From: Myxocyprinus asiaticus
Taxonomy: Eukaryota > Chordata > Actinopteri > Cypriniformes > Catostomidae
DNA length: 64,000 nucleotides
Direction: 5' to 3'
Assembly (NCBI RefSeq): GCF_019703515.2
Contig: NC_059346.1
Span: forward strand, 17,019,001 to 17,083,000
In this document: in pieces, positions 55,627-64,000 of the stretch
Layout: the number at the start of each line of letters is the position of its first letter
Numbering within the stretch: the first letter of the stretch is position 1
Translations under genes and position numbers: made by a program
Notes under the pieces: model-generated
The model's database searches: none
Told to the model about the DNA's origin: nothing
What the model saw: only the letters and a program-made list of their open reading frames with translations

Positions 55627-57000
55627 GTTTTTCCTGTCACTCTGGAGGTGTAGTCCTGGAGGTAGGGCAGGGGTAAACGATCATCCTCTCAGAGGTCTTG
55701 ACTGTCCATTGCAGCCAATTAGGTGGAAAAAAATAAACCAAACCAGACATTAATAGAAGTGAAATGAACAGACTCAGTGACAGCCGGGTATAATCAGACT
55801 GATCTAACTGTGAATTCAGCAACAGTAGGTTGAAAGTTCTACAGCTGAAATCGGTCTGTGCTTACTTACATTTTAAAAACTGTCCACCAGTGGCCAGAGC
55901 TGGATGTTTTGTTGGATGCATGGGCACACGTAGAAATTTCGGGGTGAAATGTCCACAGAGTGGTGCCAAAAGTGAGTTGTAGAGTCACTTGTTTTTAGTT
56001 GTAAATGATGTATCTCAGTCAGCAGGAATGCATTTTATTAACCACACACCCTAAACCAAACCTAACCCTACACCTAAACTTCAGTGGAGTAAAAATGTAA
56101 TCTGAAAGGGAAAATGCTATCATCATTGATTGTGTGATCATTGATTACTTCTTGGTTTCCATGGGACCAGAATGTGCGTTTTTGAGGCTGGTCGTACAAC
56201 TCGCCGTCAGCAGTGCCACAGGAAAAGGTAAACACATTTGAATTGATGCAATGATTTCTGATGGGAGATTACACTTGTCGGTTACTCGTTAGTCAGGTCG
56301 ATGTTGAGGGGTACCGGAACATGCGGTAGCATCTTGTCGAGTTCCAGGGTGATCATGTTGGTAAAACTGTACCAGCAGCTCCTATAACAGGTTGAACTTT
56401 TTCAGTTGGCTTTTAGTGTCCAAAAAGGACTCTCACCTTAGATTCTGGGAGATTGTTGTGGCCAGGAACCTAAAGGACTCCAGATCTGACAGTGCTGCAG
56501 AGAATGGTGAGAGGGGGTTGTGCTGGGGGCTTCTTCCTTAAGTCCATCTCCACTGTTTTAAGCATATTCTACTCCAGGTCGTTTTGACTGCACCTGACAG
56601 CCAGCTGTTCAGTACTCCTTACTGTATGCAGACTTGTCATCGTCATGCATAAGTCGATGACTGTAGTGTCATCTGCAAACTAAAGGATCTTGACAGAGGA
56701 GTCCTTAGAGGTGCAGTCATTTGCTTAAAGGGAGAAGAGAAGTTGGGCATCAGTACTGAAAATATGGGTGTGAGTTTTTGTGCTTCACTTACCACTGCCT
56801 GTATGTCAGGATGTTGTGTTGATCCACTGACAGATAGAGTGGGCACAGCAACTGTTTTTCTCTTCATATTGACTTTAGTTGTCCACCCGTCCTGCATATC
56901 AAAATGCCAACCCCAGGAGCGGATCCTAGTGGTACCACTAAGCTTCAGAAATTGGATAAAGCCTGTCATTTAGAGCCGACTATCCACCATTTTCCACTGG
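55627..57000 (-). mobile_element. Old L2-type LINE copy
   Basis: Scattered minus-strand blocks correspond to the element at 34370-37050. The plus strand shares AGGTTGAACTT, AGGAACCTAAAGGACTCCA, CCATCTCCACTGTTTTAAGC and ATGACTGTAGTGTCATCTGC (the FADDTTVI region). Frequent indels have destroyed the frame. A segment at 55800-56350 is foreign or unrecognisable. The copy is much more decayed than the one at 34-37 kb. Confidence 0.75.
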
Positions 57001-57078
57001 TCTTACTGGGGAAACTGATGTGGGTGAGACTTCAGCCAGAAGTCATTCTATAGCATTTGCTAGCTCTGGCTGTATTCA

Positions 57079-57400
57079 TTTTAGACCCTGTTTACAGCTG
57101 GTTTTAAGATGCATTTTGAATGATCTGACCGCAAATGGTCAGAGCTAAATACAAGTGGAAATAGGGTGGAAAACGTTTTTTAAGTGGATCACAAAAACAC
57201 ATACAGAGGTAGTCAAAAACGCATGTGACCACCTCACATTTGAGGTGTAAATGCCATTTTGATGCGTCCCGGATGACAAAGAACCACCACCTCTCACCTG
57301 ACACTCAACTGATGCTGCAAACAAAAGTTTAAACTTACATGCGGATTTAAAAGGAATTAAACTTGCACTTTGCGCCGGCACGAATATTGCACTTAGAATT
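57079..57400. mobile_element. MITE fragment (CCTGTTTACA type)
   Basis: It begins CCCTGTTTACAGCTGG and contains GCATTTTGAATGATCTGACC, AAATGGTCAGAGCTAAATAC and TTTGAGGTGTAAATGCC, recalling a common fish hAT-like MITE. The second end was not fixed. Confidence 0.45.
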
Positions 57401-58218
57401 AGCGCTCTAATGAATTGGATAAGATGTAGCGGATTAGGAAATTCGTTACTGTGATAACCTCCTCCAAGTACGAGGTATACACAGGACTAAAATACTTTCT
57501 GGCAAATGATGGTAACTAAACAGAAAAAAGATGGAAAGCTGTTGCATGTGTGAAGAGCAGATGCAGAAGATTAACCAGTAAAGTCAATCTGGCAATTTTA
57601 CTGCAAATGAATGGGTTTCATGTGTGAAAGTGGCTACTACTTAGTTTGAGTTCTGCTACAGCCCACAACCTGACCCCAGAAGACCTTGTACTAATATTTT
57701 CACACTGGCTGAACACCTGAACTCTTAATTGTGTTCTTTTTTGTGTGTTATTTTGTATGATAAAAGCCTCTCTGTGGAATGTCATCCCTTATCAACATTA
57801 TTATATATTTTGTGTATATGGGTTGAATTCAGGATAGCATTATTGCATGTTTTTTTACTATGTGCATCCGACTGGAGAGTAGGCTACTGCCAGTCAGTTT
57901 ACTGAGTTAGTGTTCCCAGGAAATAAAGCAAACATATCAGACATAATGGTCCGCAAAGTGTCTATCTATTTATTTGCCGTGTTCTATTCACAACTTACTA
58001 TTGCTATTTATGTTTTTTATTTTTTTATTTATTTTTTTTTATCGAAATGAAAATAACCTTTAGCTCTTTGATTCTCTGATTGCTGTTTTTCAAATGTAAG
58101 TGAACTGACGATTATTTTTTGAGATCTGTTCTTTTTTTCTGATGGTGGTAAACTTGTACAAAGAGCCTGTTGTAATGGTCATTGAATTGTTATCCCTGAC
58201 ACTATTGTTTTGAGTGGC
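57401..58218. other. Non-coding DNA
   Basis: T-rich patch at 58011-58041. No gene recognised. Confidence 0.5.
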
Positions 58219-58400
58219 AGGGGCCAGTTGCATAATCATAGCCATTAATTTAAGATTTTGTCAAACAATTAGTCTGACTAGCTAAAGACGCCATAGGAAG
58301 GCTATTGCATGAAACAAGCTCACAGCTGTCTTTAGTAAGACAGTCTAATTCGCAATGCATTGTGGGAAAAGTAAGACACTGTACAGCTTAAAAAAATGGC
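58219..58400 (+). mobile_element. Transposon terminus (GGGGCCAGTTGCATAA), left
   Basis: GGGGCCAGTTGCATAATCAT starts near 58220. The inverted sequence TTATGCAACTGGCCCC lies at 63435-63450. The two could be ends of one element containing the P-like transposase remnant, or separate MITEs. No matching target duplication was visible. Confidence 0.5.
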
Positions 58401-58674
58401 CGACAGTCAGTGCTCAACAGTTTTAATTCGCTGAAAATATTTGCTTATTAGAGGAATACAATGCTTCAAAATCAATTGTAATATACAAATTTAGTGATTT
58501 TAATACAGATAATAAAAAAAAACTTAAGGAATTGTGTTACCATTTTAGAAGTCAAATCTATGAACTCTCTACTGAAGCCCCTTTTAGCCCTTAACTGAAG
58601 CCCTCACTGACTCAGCTGACAGTTATTTTCCATGGCAACATAGAATGTAAACAAAAGATAGCCTAGGGGTGTTC

Positions 58675-58955
58675 TGCCCTACCCAAAAATGTAAATTCTG
58701 TCATCATGTCCTTCCAAATCCATGTGACTTTCTTTTGCAGAACCCAAAAGAAGGTATTTTGTATTCCATATAAGGAAAGTAAATGGTGAGAAAAACAGCT
58801 TGTTTTGATCACCACTGACTTTCATTATATAGACAAAAACATTCTTTAAAATATCATCTTTTGTGTTCCACAGAAAAAGTCATACAGGTTTGGAAGGACA
58901 TGAGGTTGAGTAAATGATGACAGACTAAATTTTGGGTGAACTATCCCTTTTAATG
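58675..58955. mobile_element. Short foldback MITE of the TTAA group, copy 6
   Basis: Left half ACCCAAAAATGTAAATTCTG, CATGTGACTTTC; right half AAAAAGTCATACAGGTTTGG, ATGAGGTTGAGTAAATGATG and GGGTGAACTATCCC. The central part (TTTTGATCACCACTGAC) is short. Confidence 0.7.
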
Positions 58956-59109
58956 TATGTATTATACACTTCTCATCTCCTTTTTTTTTTTTATCTTTGT
59001 TACATATTGTTATATAAAAAAAAGATGATTATTTTCTAAATGTAATTTCTAGGGATGGGCTTGGCTCTTGCAGAGAGGGTTGCTGGCAGTAGGAACTGAT
59101 CTTTATATC

Positions 59110-59379
59110 TTAATGATTTTTTTGCAGTACAAGCTTACCCAGAGTTTTCCTAAGCTGTTTGGAGTGTGATGCAGCACATGTTTCCTTGGCAATGAAGTGG
59201 AACCTGATGTTAGGGTAGCTTCCAACAATGCACTTTATGAGTATGAAGATGTGATTGCTGTATGGTTTTAGGCTGAACATGTGTTCCTCAAGTTCCTTGA
59301 ATGCAGAATCACCATGGAGTTCGAGAACCTTTGTGGAGACCCTGGATTTAAATTTGGTGTCAAATTCAGAAATGGACTT
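59110..59379 (-). pseudogene. P-element-like transposase, C-terminal 89 codons
   Basis: An open minus-strand frame of 89 codons ends with TAA at 59110-59112. It reads FDTKFKSRVSTKVLELHG, EEHMF, and near the end CIVGSYPNIRFHFIAKETC, SKQLRKTLGKLVL. This matches, from memory, the C-terminal region of P-element/THAP9-like transposases ('...R.H.I.K.....S..LRK.L.KL.LF'). It lacks a start codon because its 5' part lies beyond an inserted L1 element. It belongs with the segment at 62002-62472. The frame remains intact here, so decay is modest. Confidence 0.7.
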
Positions 59380-59563
59380 GTGTGTGTTTTTTTTTTTTTT
59401 TTTTTTTTTTCCATTCTTTTCTTTTTGCTATTAACAGTTTTTATTGATTCCATACATAAATCATACAAATCAATTATATACATTAAACCACTCCCCCTGA
59501 ACATTCCCCCACCTGACACAAGCACACACTACAATGGTCACCAACAATTAGAACATAAATTAA

Positions 59564-59564
<1 letters not shown>

Positions 59565-59602
<38 letters not shown>

Positions 59603-59617
59603 AATAAATAAATAAAA
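59565..59617. repeat. (AAT)n(AAAT)n microsatellite
   Basis: AAT units followed by AAAT units, inside the deleted part of the L1 element. Confidence 0.95.
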
Positions 59618-59639
59618 CATTTTAAAAAAAGATACTGTA

Positions 59640-60266
59640 TACTTTCAAACAACTGTATTCTAAAATAAATCTTATGGACTGATGAAAAGAATGTATAGTC
59701 CCTCCCAGATGGGCTCAAAAGTCTCCAAATATTTGCATGACCAAGATACTTACACATCCTGTGAAGCATCACTGTTGCTCTAGGGGGTTTACACACTTTT
59801 GCTTCACTATGATCAATAGATTAAAGTCTTCTCCCAATATTATATCATGAGGGGTGCCAGTGGCATGCAACATCCATTCAAGATCTATAAAAAAGCCCTG
59901 ATCATCAACATTAGGTGCATAAATATTAGCCAAAATAAGACTTTGCCCCTGAATTTCTGCTAAAACAATAATGACTCTTCCTAATTGATCTCCAATCAGT
60001 TTGAGACATTTGAATTGTAGATGTCCACCTATCAGTGTAATGATTCCCTTGCTCTTACTTGATCCAGGACTAAAGAAAACATGCTCACCCCATATCTTCC
60101 CAAACTTTTCAGCTTCCTGCGAGGAAAGATGCATTTCTTAAAGAAACACCATATCATATTTCCTACGTTTAAGAAAAGAAATAACCTTCCTTCTTTTCAT
60201 GGGGTGCCCCAGCCCATTCACATTCCATGTGGAGAGAGACAATCCACTCATACTAACATTTAACAT
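59640..60266 (-). pseudogene. L1-type ORF2, endonuclease domain only
   Basis: This is the APE-type endonuclease that nicks the target DNA. The minus-strand frame opens at 60266 (MLNVSMSGLSLSTWNVNGLG) and has a stop (TAA at 60138-60140) immediately before EMHLSS; the family normally has Gln there, so it is a single C-to-T change. It continues ANIYAPNVD and LGEDFNLL, where the family has GGDFN, then a 1-2 bp frame change. CKPPRATVMLHRMCKYLG and PSGRDYTFFSSVHKIYFRI follow to about 59640. The reverse transcriptase and C-terminal Cys region are deleted. Confidence 0.85.
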
Positions 60267-60548
60267 TTTGATATATTAGAAATAATAGATTGTATAACAA
60301 AAACGAACACATTCCAACATTAGAGTAACAATCAAATCCCAAACTTCCCCCAGTACCAAAAAAAAACGGGAAAAAGAAAAACGTGTGCATTAACCCTGCG
60401 CATGACAGCACCAAACGGCGTCCATCTCTCTAAACTCAAACTGTCCATGTACGCCTACGAGAGCCCCCGCGGCAACTTTGCCATTGGATTGCTCAAGTCC
60501 GGTGCTTCTATACAAATTTTGTGAGACAGAATTACAAACAGAAAATAT

Positions 60549-60900
60549 TCTATAAAACAAACTCCAGCCAATAAGTGAAAAAAAAAAATTTTAGATTGCC
60601 CCGAAGGTGTATTCCTCCACAAAACAAACTCCAGCCGGTAGTGGATCCGGTACACACATACAAAAAAGGAAAAAAAGGGGTCTATTCAGTTCTCGGGCAG
60701 TCAAACGAATGTTCAGTGAGCCGGTCCATTCGGTCGTTATACGAGTTCAACACATGCCCTAATCACTCCAATGTCCTGCAAGAAATATTCCACAAAACAA
60801 ACTCCAGCCGATAGGAGGCATAAGCACCAAGAACGAGCAGATTCATCCACAACTGTCCTGAGGGAGTGTTATTCCACAAAATAAACTCCAGCCGCTAGGC
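60549..60900. repeat. Repeated spacer units between L1 ORF1 and ORF2
   Basis: Four copies of an AAAACAAACTCCAGCC-type unit start near 60556, 60619, 60794 and 60876. A larger unit with CAGT...GTTCAGTGAG recurs near 60694 and 60944, so a block of about 250 bp is duplicated. This resembles the inter-ORF spacer known in some fish L1 families. Confidence 0.75.
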
Positions 60901-61019
60901 GGAACCAACACAAAACGAAACGAAAAAGGCGCTCAGTTTCCTCGGACAGTCGAGTGTATGTTCAGTGAGACGGGTCCACTAGGCGGCAACATGAAAATCA
61001 CCAAATGGCTTACTCACTC

Positions 61020-61872
61020 CAATGTCTTTATGAAAGACAATGCTTGCTGTGGGCGTGTAAATTCTCTACGTCCATCCTTAGTATCTATTCTCAACTTGGG
61101 CGGTAACATCAGTGCAAAAGCAACCTTCCACTGATGTAAGAGATTCTTGCATTCCTTGAATCTATCACATTTCTCTCGTCAAATTTGCAAAGTCTGGGAA
61201 CAAGAAAGTGTTGTGGTTCTTCCAAGAAAGACTTCCTTTAATCCTCACCTCACGTAACAAGAGATCTTTATCGGATGATCTCAGAAATTTGGCCAGAATT
61301 TATCGGGGCCCATCTCCCTCAGCAGGTCTTCGAGCTGGGACCCTTTGAGCTCGCTCGATTTCCAGCTTATGGCCTGCTATGTTGAGCAGACTCGGAAAGA
61401 GCTCATCTAGGAATTTTACCATATCTCGGCCTTCCTCGTGCTTAGGAATTCCAACAATTCGGATGTTGTTACGCCAACTAGGATTCTCCAAATGCTCCAG
61501 TTTTTCCCAAACGCGTTGCAAGTCTGTCTTGGTCGCCAGCGGATTAGCAGCTAATTCCCCCTCCAATGATTCCAGATAATTGATCCGTCTCTCGACGTCC
61601 AATAATCTCGTAACTAACTCAGAGAATTTCGCCTCCATGGAAGTGGTTGATCGATGTATTACAGCAAGATCCTCCAAGTCTGCAACAACTTTTGTCAGCA
61701 TTGCCAACACATTCATCAATTCACGCCAGATTTCTTTCAATTCACCGTCCGAATTAAATCCGGGGCTTCTGGCCTGCCACTGAGGGGAATCAGCCCGAGC
61801 ACGTAAGTGTCTTTTAATATCTCCAGAGCATGAGGATTTTGAATTCCTTGACATATTGTCCTCCCAAAACAA
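61020..61872 (-). pseudogene. L1-type ORF1, copy B
   Basis: This is an RNA-binding chaperone protein of L1. The frame from 61872 runs about 190 codons: an N-terminal basic part (MSRNSKSSCSGDIKRHLRAR), a predicted coiled coil (VADLEDLAVIHRSTTSMEAK, TRLLDVERRINYLESLEGEL), then the conserved NNIRIVGIPKHEEGRDMVKF and LEIERAQRVPARRP. A frame change near 61300 ends the frame. The remaining C-terminal domain is recognisable to about 61020 (LLLREVRIKGSLSWKNH, DTKDGRREF). It is a different family from copy A. Confidence 0.85.
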
Positions 61873-62001
61873 ATAATGATCAGGGTGTATTGAATCTCAC
61901 CAGTCTGTGACACAAATATTATTAAAACTAGCAAAGTGTGCAGAGCTCGCCATTCACACGTCCGACCCTTGCATTGCGCCCATGAGACCCGTGAGTGTGT
62001 G

Positions 62002-62480
62002 CAGTTGAATAAATCTCTCAGCTGTCTTGCAGACTTTCAGTATGCTGTCTGATGGTCTGATAAGTCCACCTCTGGACTTCATGTTGATCAGCGAGTGTCC
62101 AAGTTCATCTTGGGAAGAGCTCTCGACACTGAGTGCTGATAAACAGGTAGTGCACTGAATCTTCTTCATAGTTGTTTTAATTACAAAGCTTGCTATGTAC
62201 CCCACCACAGCCTCTTTGAACATGGACAAGCTGGGAAGACTTACAGTGATGTTTTACTCTGTGTCTTCTGTTTCAGGCTGAACGTCACTTTGCCGAAATG
62301 CCAGCATATCAGAAGGTGTTGCCTCCAGTACCACTGTGGTATCCAGTGGAGAACAGTTGCCACTAGCTCTGATGGCATGTCTTGCTACAATTCTTTTGAA
62401 AGCTGACTTAAATTGCCTTGCTGTGGGATTGTTGTTAAATCCATTAGCAGATTTGTCCCCACATATCTTCAAATTTGTAT
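62002..62480 (-). pseudogene. P-element-like transposase, middle segment
   Basis: Minus-strand frame with FNNNPTARQFKSAFKRIVARH, then LDTTVVLEATPSD, one stop (TAA at 62254-62256) and, in the same frame, EAVVGYIASFVIKTTMKKIQ, CTTCLSALSVESSSQ, SRGGLIRPSDSILKVCKTAE. The 'NNNPxxxQFxxAxxR', '(Y)IAG/SFV...C..C...L' and 'RGGL..PS..V..VC' patterns are characteristic of P-element/THAP9 transposases. The N-terminal THAP finger and the RNase H-like core are not visible in the window. It continues at 59379 after the L1 insertion. Confidence 0.75.
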
Positions 62481-63300
62481 TGTATTGTTCAGTTTAATAG
62501 TCAATTTTTGTGTGTACTTGGAAGCTTCTATTATTGAAAAAATATATATGTATGATTTCCTTGAGTGTGCATAATTGTCAATAAACCTCTTTCTGATTAT
62601 GAATTAATAGATCAGGGGATTGTTGACATATTGATTGGCCAATGATTAAATGCTCACAAGCTGGTATGTACATATTCCAGAAATTAATGCAAATGCATGG
62701 GATAATTCCATTAAGTAAAGGTAAATTCATGTATATACTACATACTGCATATGGACTTGTGTGTTTATATACTATACTACATTTTTATATTTGGTTCTTC
62801 TGGATTTATTTTAAAGAGGTACTGTCTAGTTAAAATATCAACACAAAGCTAGTCGTTTTTATTAACCATCACTGATCTCAGTGATTATAACTTTTTTAAA
62901 CTCTTTGAAGGCAGAGAAACGTTGCATCCTGTAACAATCCGCAGATGTCGCTATTGGATACTTTTGCTTTAAAAAGGGGTAATTTATACACTTTGATGTT
63001 GTATTTTTACTGTAGATTATTAAAGATTATGATCGTTATACCCACTCTACATGGGGATAACTACTTATTTGTGCTTAATAGGTACACAGTCTGTATAAAT
63101 TACAACCTGTGGGCACTTTTGCCACATCCTTTAGTAAACATTGTTTCACAGTTAAACGCAGTACATCTGGTCATCTTGAGAGTTTCGTCTGTTGGCGGTT
63201 GATGACCTCTGTCGGTAGGGAATAGTAAGATGGCCGCCAGAACACTTCCGGTGGCTTCACCTACTGCTGGCAGTTTAGAATTCTATGAGCAATCCAGTTA
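62481..63300. other. Non-coding DNA upstream of the P-like fragment
   Basis: No THAP-domain exon was recognised. Open frames at 62642 and 62945 have no family resemblance. Confidence 0.45.
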
Positions 63301-63329
63301 TATATATATATAGATCAGTGGTGGTCTTA

Positions 63330-63450
63330 CATTTTGGTCTTAAATTGGAACGATCTAAGTTTTTATGCAACTGACTAGAAAAGTTAAGATCAAAATTGTA
63401 CATAACTAACTTGTAAGACCAGTCTAAAACAGTTTTATGCAACTGGCCCC
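63330..63450 (-). mobile_element. Transposon terminus (GGGGCCAGTTGCATAA), right
   Basis: The minus strand starts GGGGCCAGTTGCATAAAACT at 63450 and contains a second TCAGTTGCATAAAAAC-type motif at about 63365-63385. It is the inverted partner of 58219. Confidence 0.5.
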
Positions 63451-63457
63451 AGGTATT

Positions 63458-63838
63458 ATATATATAGTCGGCAATGCGGCATACACTGAGGGCGTGGTTT
63501 AGCATGGGGAAAAGCAAAGTCCCATTACCATAGGTACTCATTTGTTCCTATAAGAAAAACGGTGAGACATATCCAATAGATTTGACTCTTTTAACAATGA
63601 AAAACATGACGAAAAGCTGTTGTGTATTTTTTTACACTTCAGACAAAGCCAAAAAACCTGGAACTGATTTTTTATTGCGTTCCAACCGACACAAATAGTC
63701 TATTTGTTAAAATAGCCAAATCTATTGGATATTTCTCCCTGATTTTCTCATAGGCATAAATGAGTAACTATGGTTACAGGGCTCTGCTTTCCCGTAGAAG
63801 TGGGCAGCGCTTCCTTGCCGACTGTATCTATAGTGTTG
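63458..63838. mobile_element. Palindromic MITE (TATAGTCGGCAA type)
   Basis: Left arm TATATAGTCGGCAATGCGG, CCATAGGTACTCATTTG, ATATCCAATAGATTTG; right arm CAAATCTATTGGATATTTC, ATAAATGAGTAACTATGG, CCTTGCCGACTGTATCTATA. The arms of about 130 bp are inverted copies around a 120-bp centre. It lies just inside the end of the window. Confidence 0.75.
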
Positions 63839-64000
63839 ACACATTTTCTTTAGTAGTTTTAGATCTGTGAAGTACTGTATAAGATATGTTCTGGATTTTA
63901 AGGTAGGTCCGCAAGCATAAGCAATTCATTCATGTATTCATTTAATAAGGATGTGTTGATCACCCTCACTTAATTTGTCAAGGTCAATTATCTCTGGTTT
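63839..64000. other. Window end, nothing recognised
   Basis: Short non-coding remainder. Confidence 0.5.

Larger units (their letters stand above)
59387..61994 (-). mobile_element. L1-type LINE with internal deletion, inserted in the P-like gene
   Basis: Minus-strand order: short 5' region (to 61994), ORF1 (about 61020-61872), a spacer with repeated units (60549-60900), ORF2 endonuclease (about 59640-60266), simple repeats (59565-59617), a 3' UTR ending CAATAAAAACTGTTAATAGC, and a poly-A tail (plus-strand T run 59387-59411). Most of the reverse transcriptase is missing. The 7-mer GTGTGTG lies on both sides (59380-59386 and 61995-62001), an apparent target duplication, though it is low-complexity. 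Confidence 0.85.

Noticed and set aside
59268..59568. Frames of 85 and 95 codons across the poly-T tract
   Set aside because: They read through the L1 poly-A tail and 3' UTR and are composition artefacts.
58219..63450. Assigning the GGGGCCAGTTGCATAA pair firmly as P-element ends
   Set aside because: The flanking 8-mers differ and the termini also resemble stand-alone MITE ends, so only a hypothesis is recorded.

Overview
The window looks like intronic and intergenic DNA from a teleost fish, most likely a cyprinid. It is AT-rich, has no operon-like gene packing, and carries long (TA)n, (CA)n and poly-A/T runs. Nearly all coding-like sequence belongs to decayed mobile elements of types abundant in cyprinids: Tc1/mariner, hAT, P-like, PIF/Harbinger, DIRS, L2-type and L1-type LINEs, tRNA-derived SINEs and TTAA-flanked foldback MITEs. 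The species assignment is an inference from repeat content only.

One host gene is supported. Three plus-strand exons (16874-17063, 26250-26364, 29605-31442) have proper splice borders and compatible phases. They encode the C-terminal half of a RhoGAP domain followed by a long Ser/Thr-rich tail with a normal stop codon. The best family guess is ARHGAP20/TAGAP-like. The 5' exons, including the arginine finger, were not found and presumably lie upstream. The introns, 3' flank and everything else are packed with repeats.

Layout: 1.3-3.5 kb, a remnant with a conserved RWR-type module and a 5'-truncated L2 LINE (minus). 4.1-9.7 kb, interleaved inverted-repeat elements, including a 1.46-kb TIR element inserted into an arm of a larger foldback. 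10.0-15.4 kb, an almost complete but dead DIRS-type tyrosine-recombinase retrotransposon (minus) with inverted terminal repeats, an internal complementary region and a MITE inserted near its 5' end. 16.8-31.4 kb, the RhoGAP exons; the introns hold a LINE-like dispersed repeat, a 775-bp palindromic MITE, a hAT element with 8-bp target duplication, a Tc1 deletion derivative and a Harbinger remnant. 31.4-37 kb, the 3' flank with another large MITE and an L2 LINE (minus). 38.0-39.6 kb, a non-autonomous hAT with a perfect 8-bp duplication. 39.6-47.6 kb, MITEs with a nested SINE and Tc1 copies, and a solo LTR. 48-57 kb, MITEs, TA-microsatellite-flanked Tc1 derivatives, an L1 ORF1 remnant and an old L2 copy. 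58.2-63.4 kb, a P-element-like transposase remnant split by an L1 insertion with an apparent target duplication.

No tRNA, rRNA, CRISPR array or bacterial-type feature was seen. I did not find a convincing new biological system. The most notable items are the P-like transposase disrupted by L1, the complete DIRS architecture, and the layered nested insertions whose order can be read from resumed homology and target duplications.
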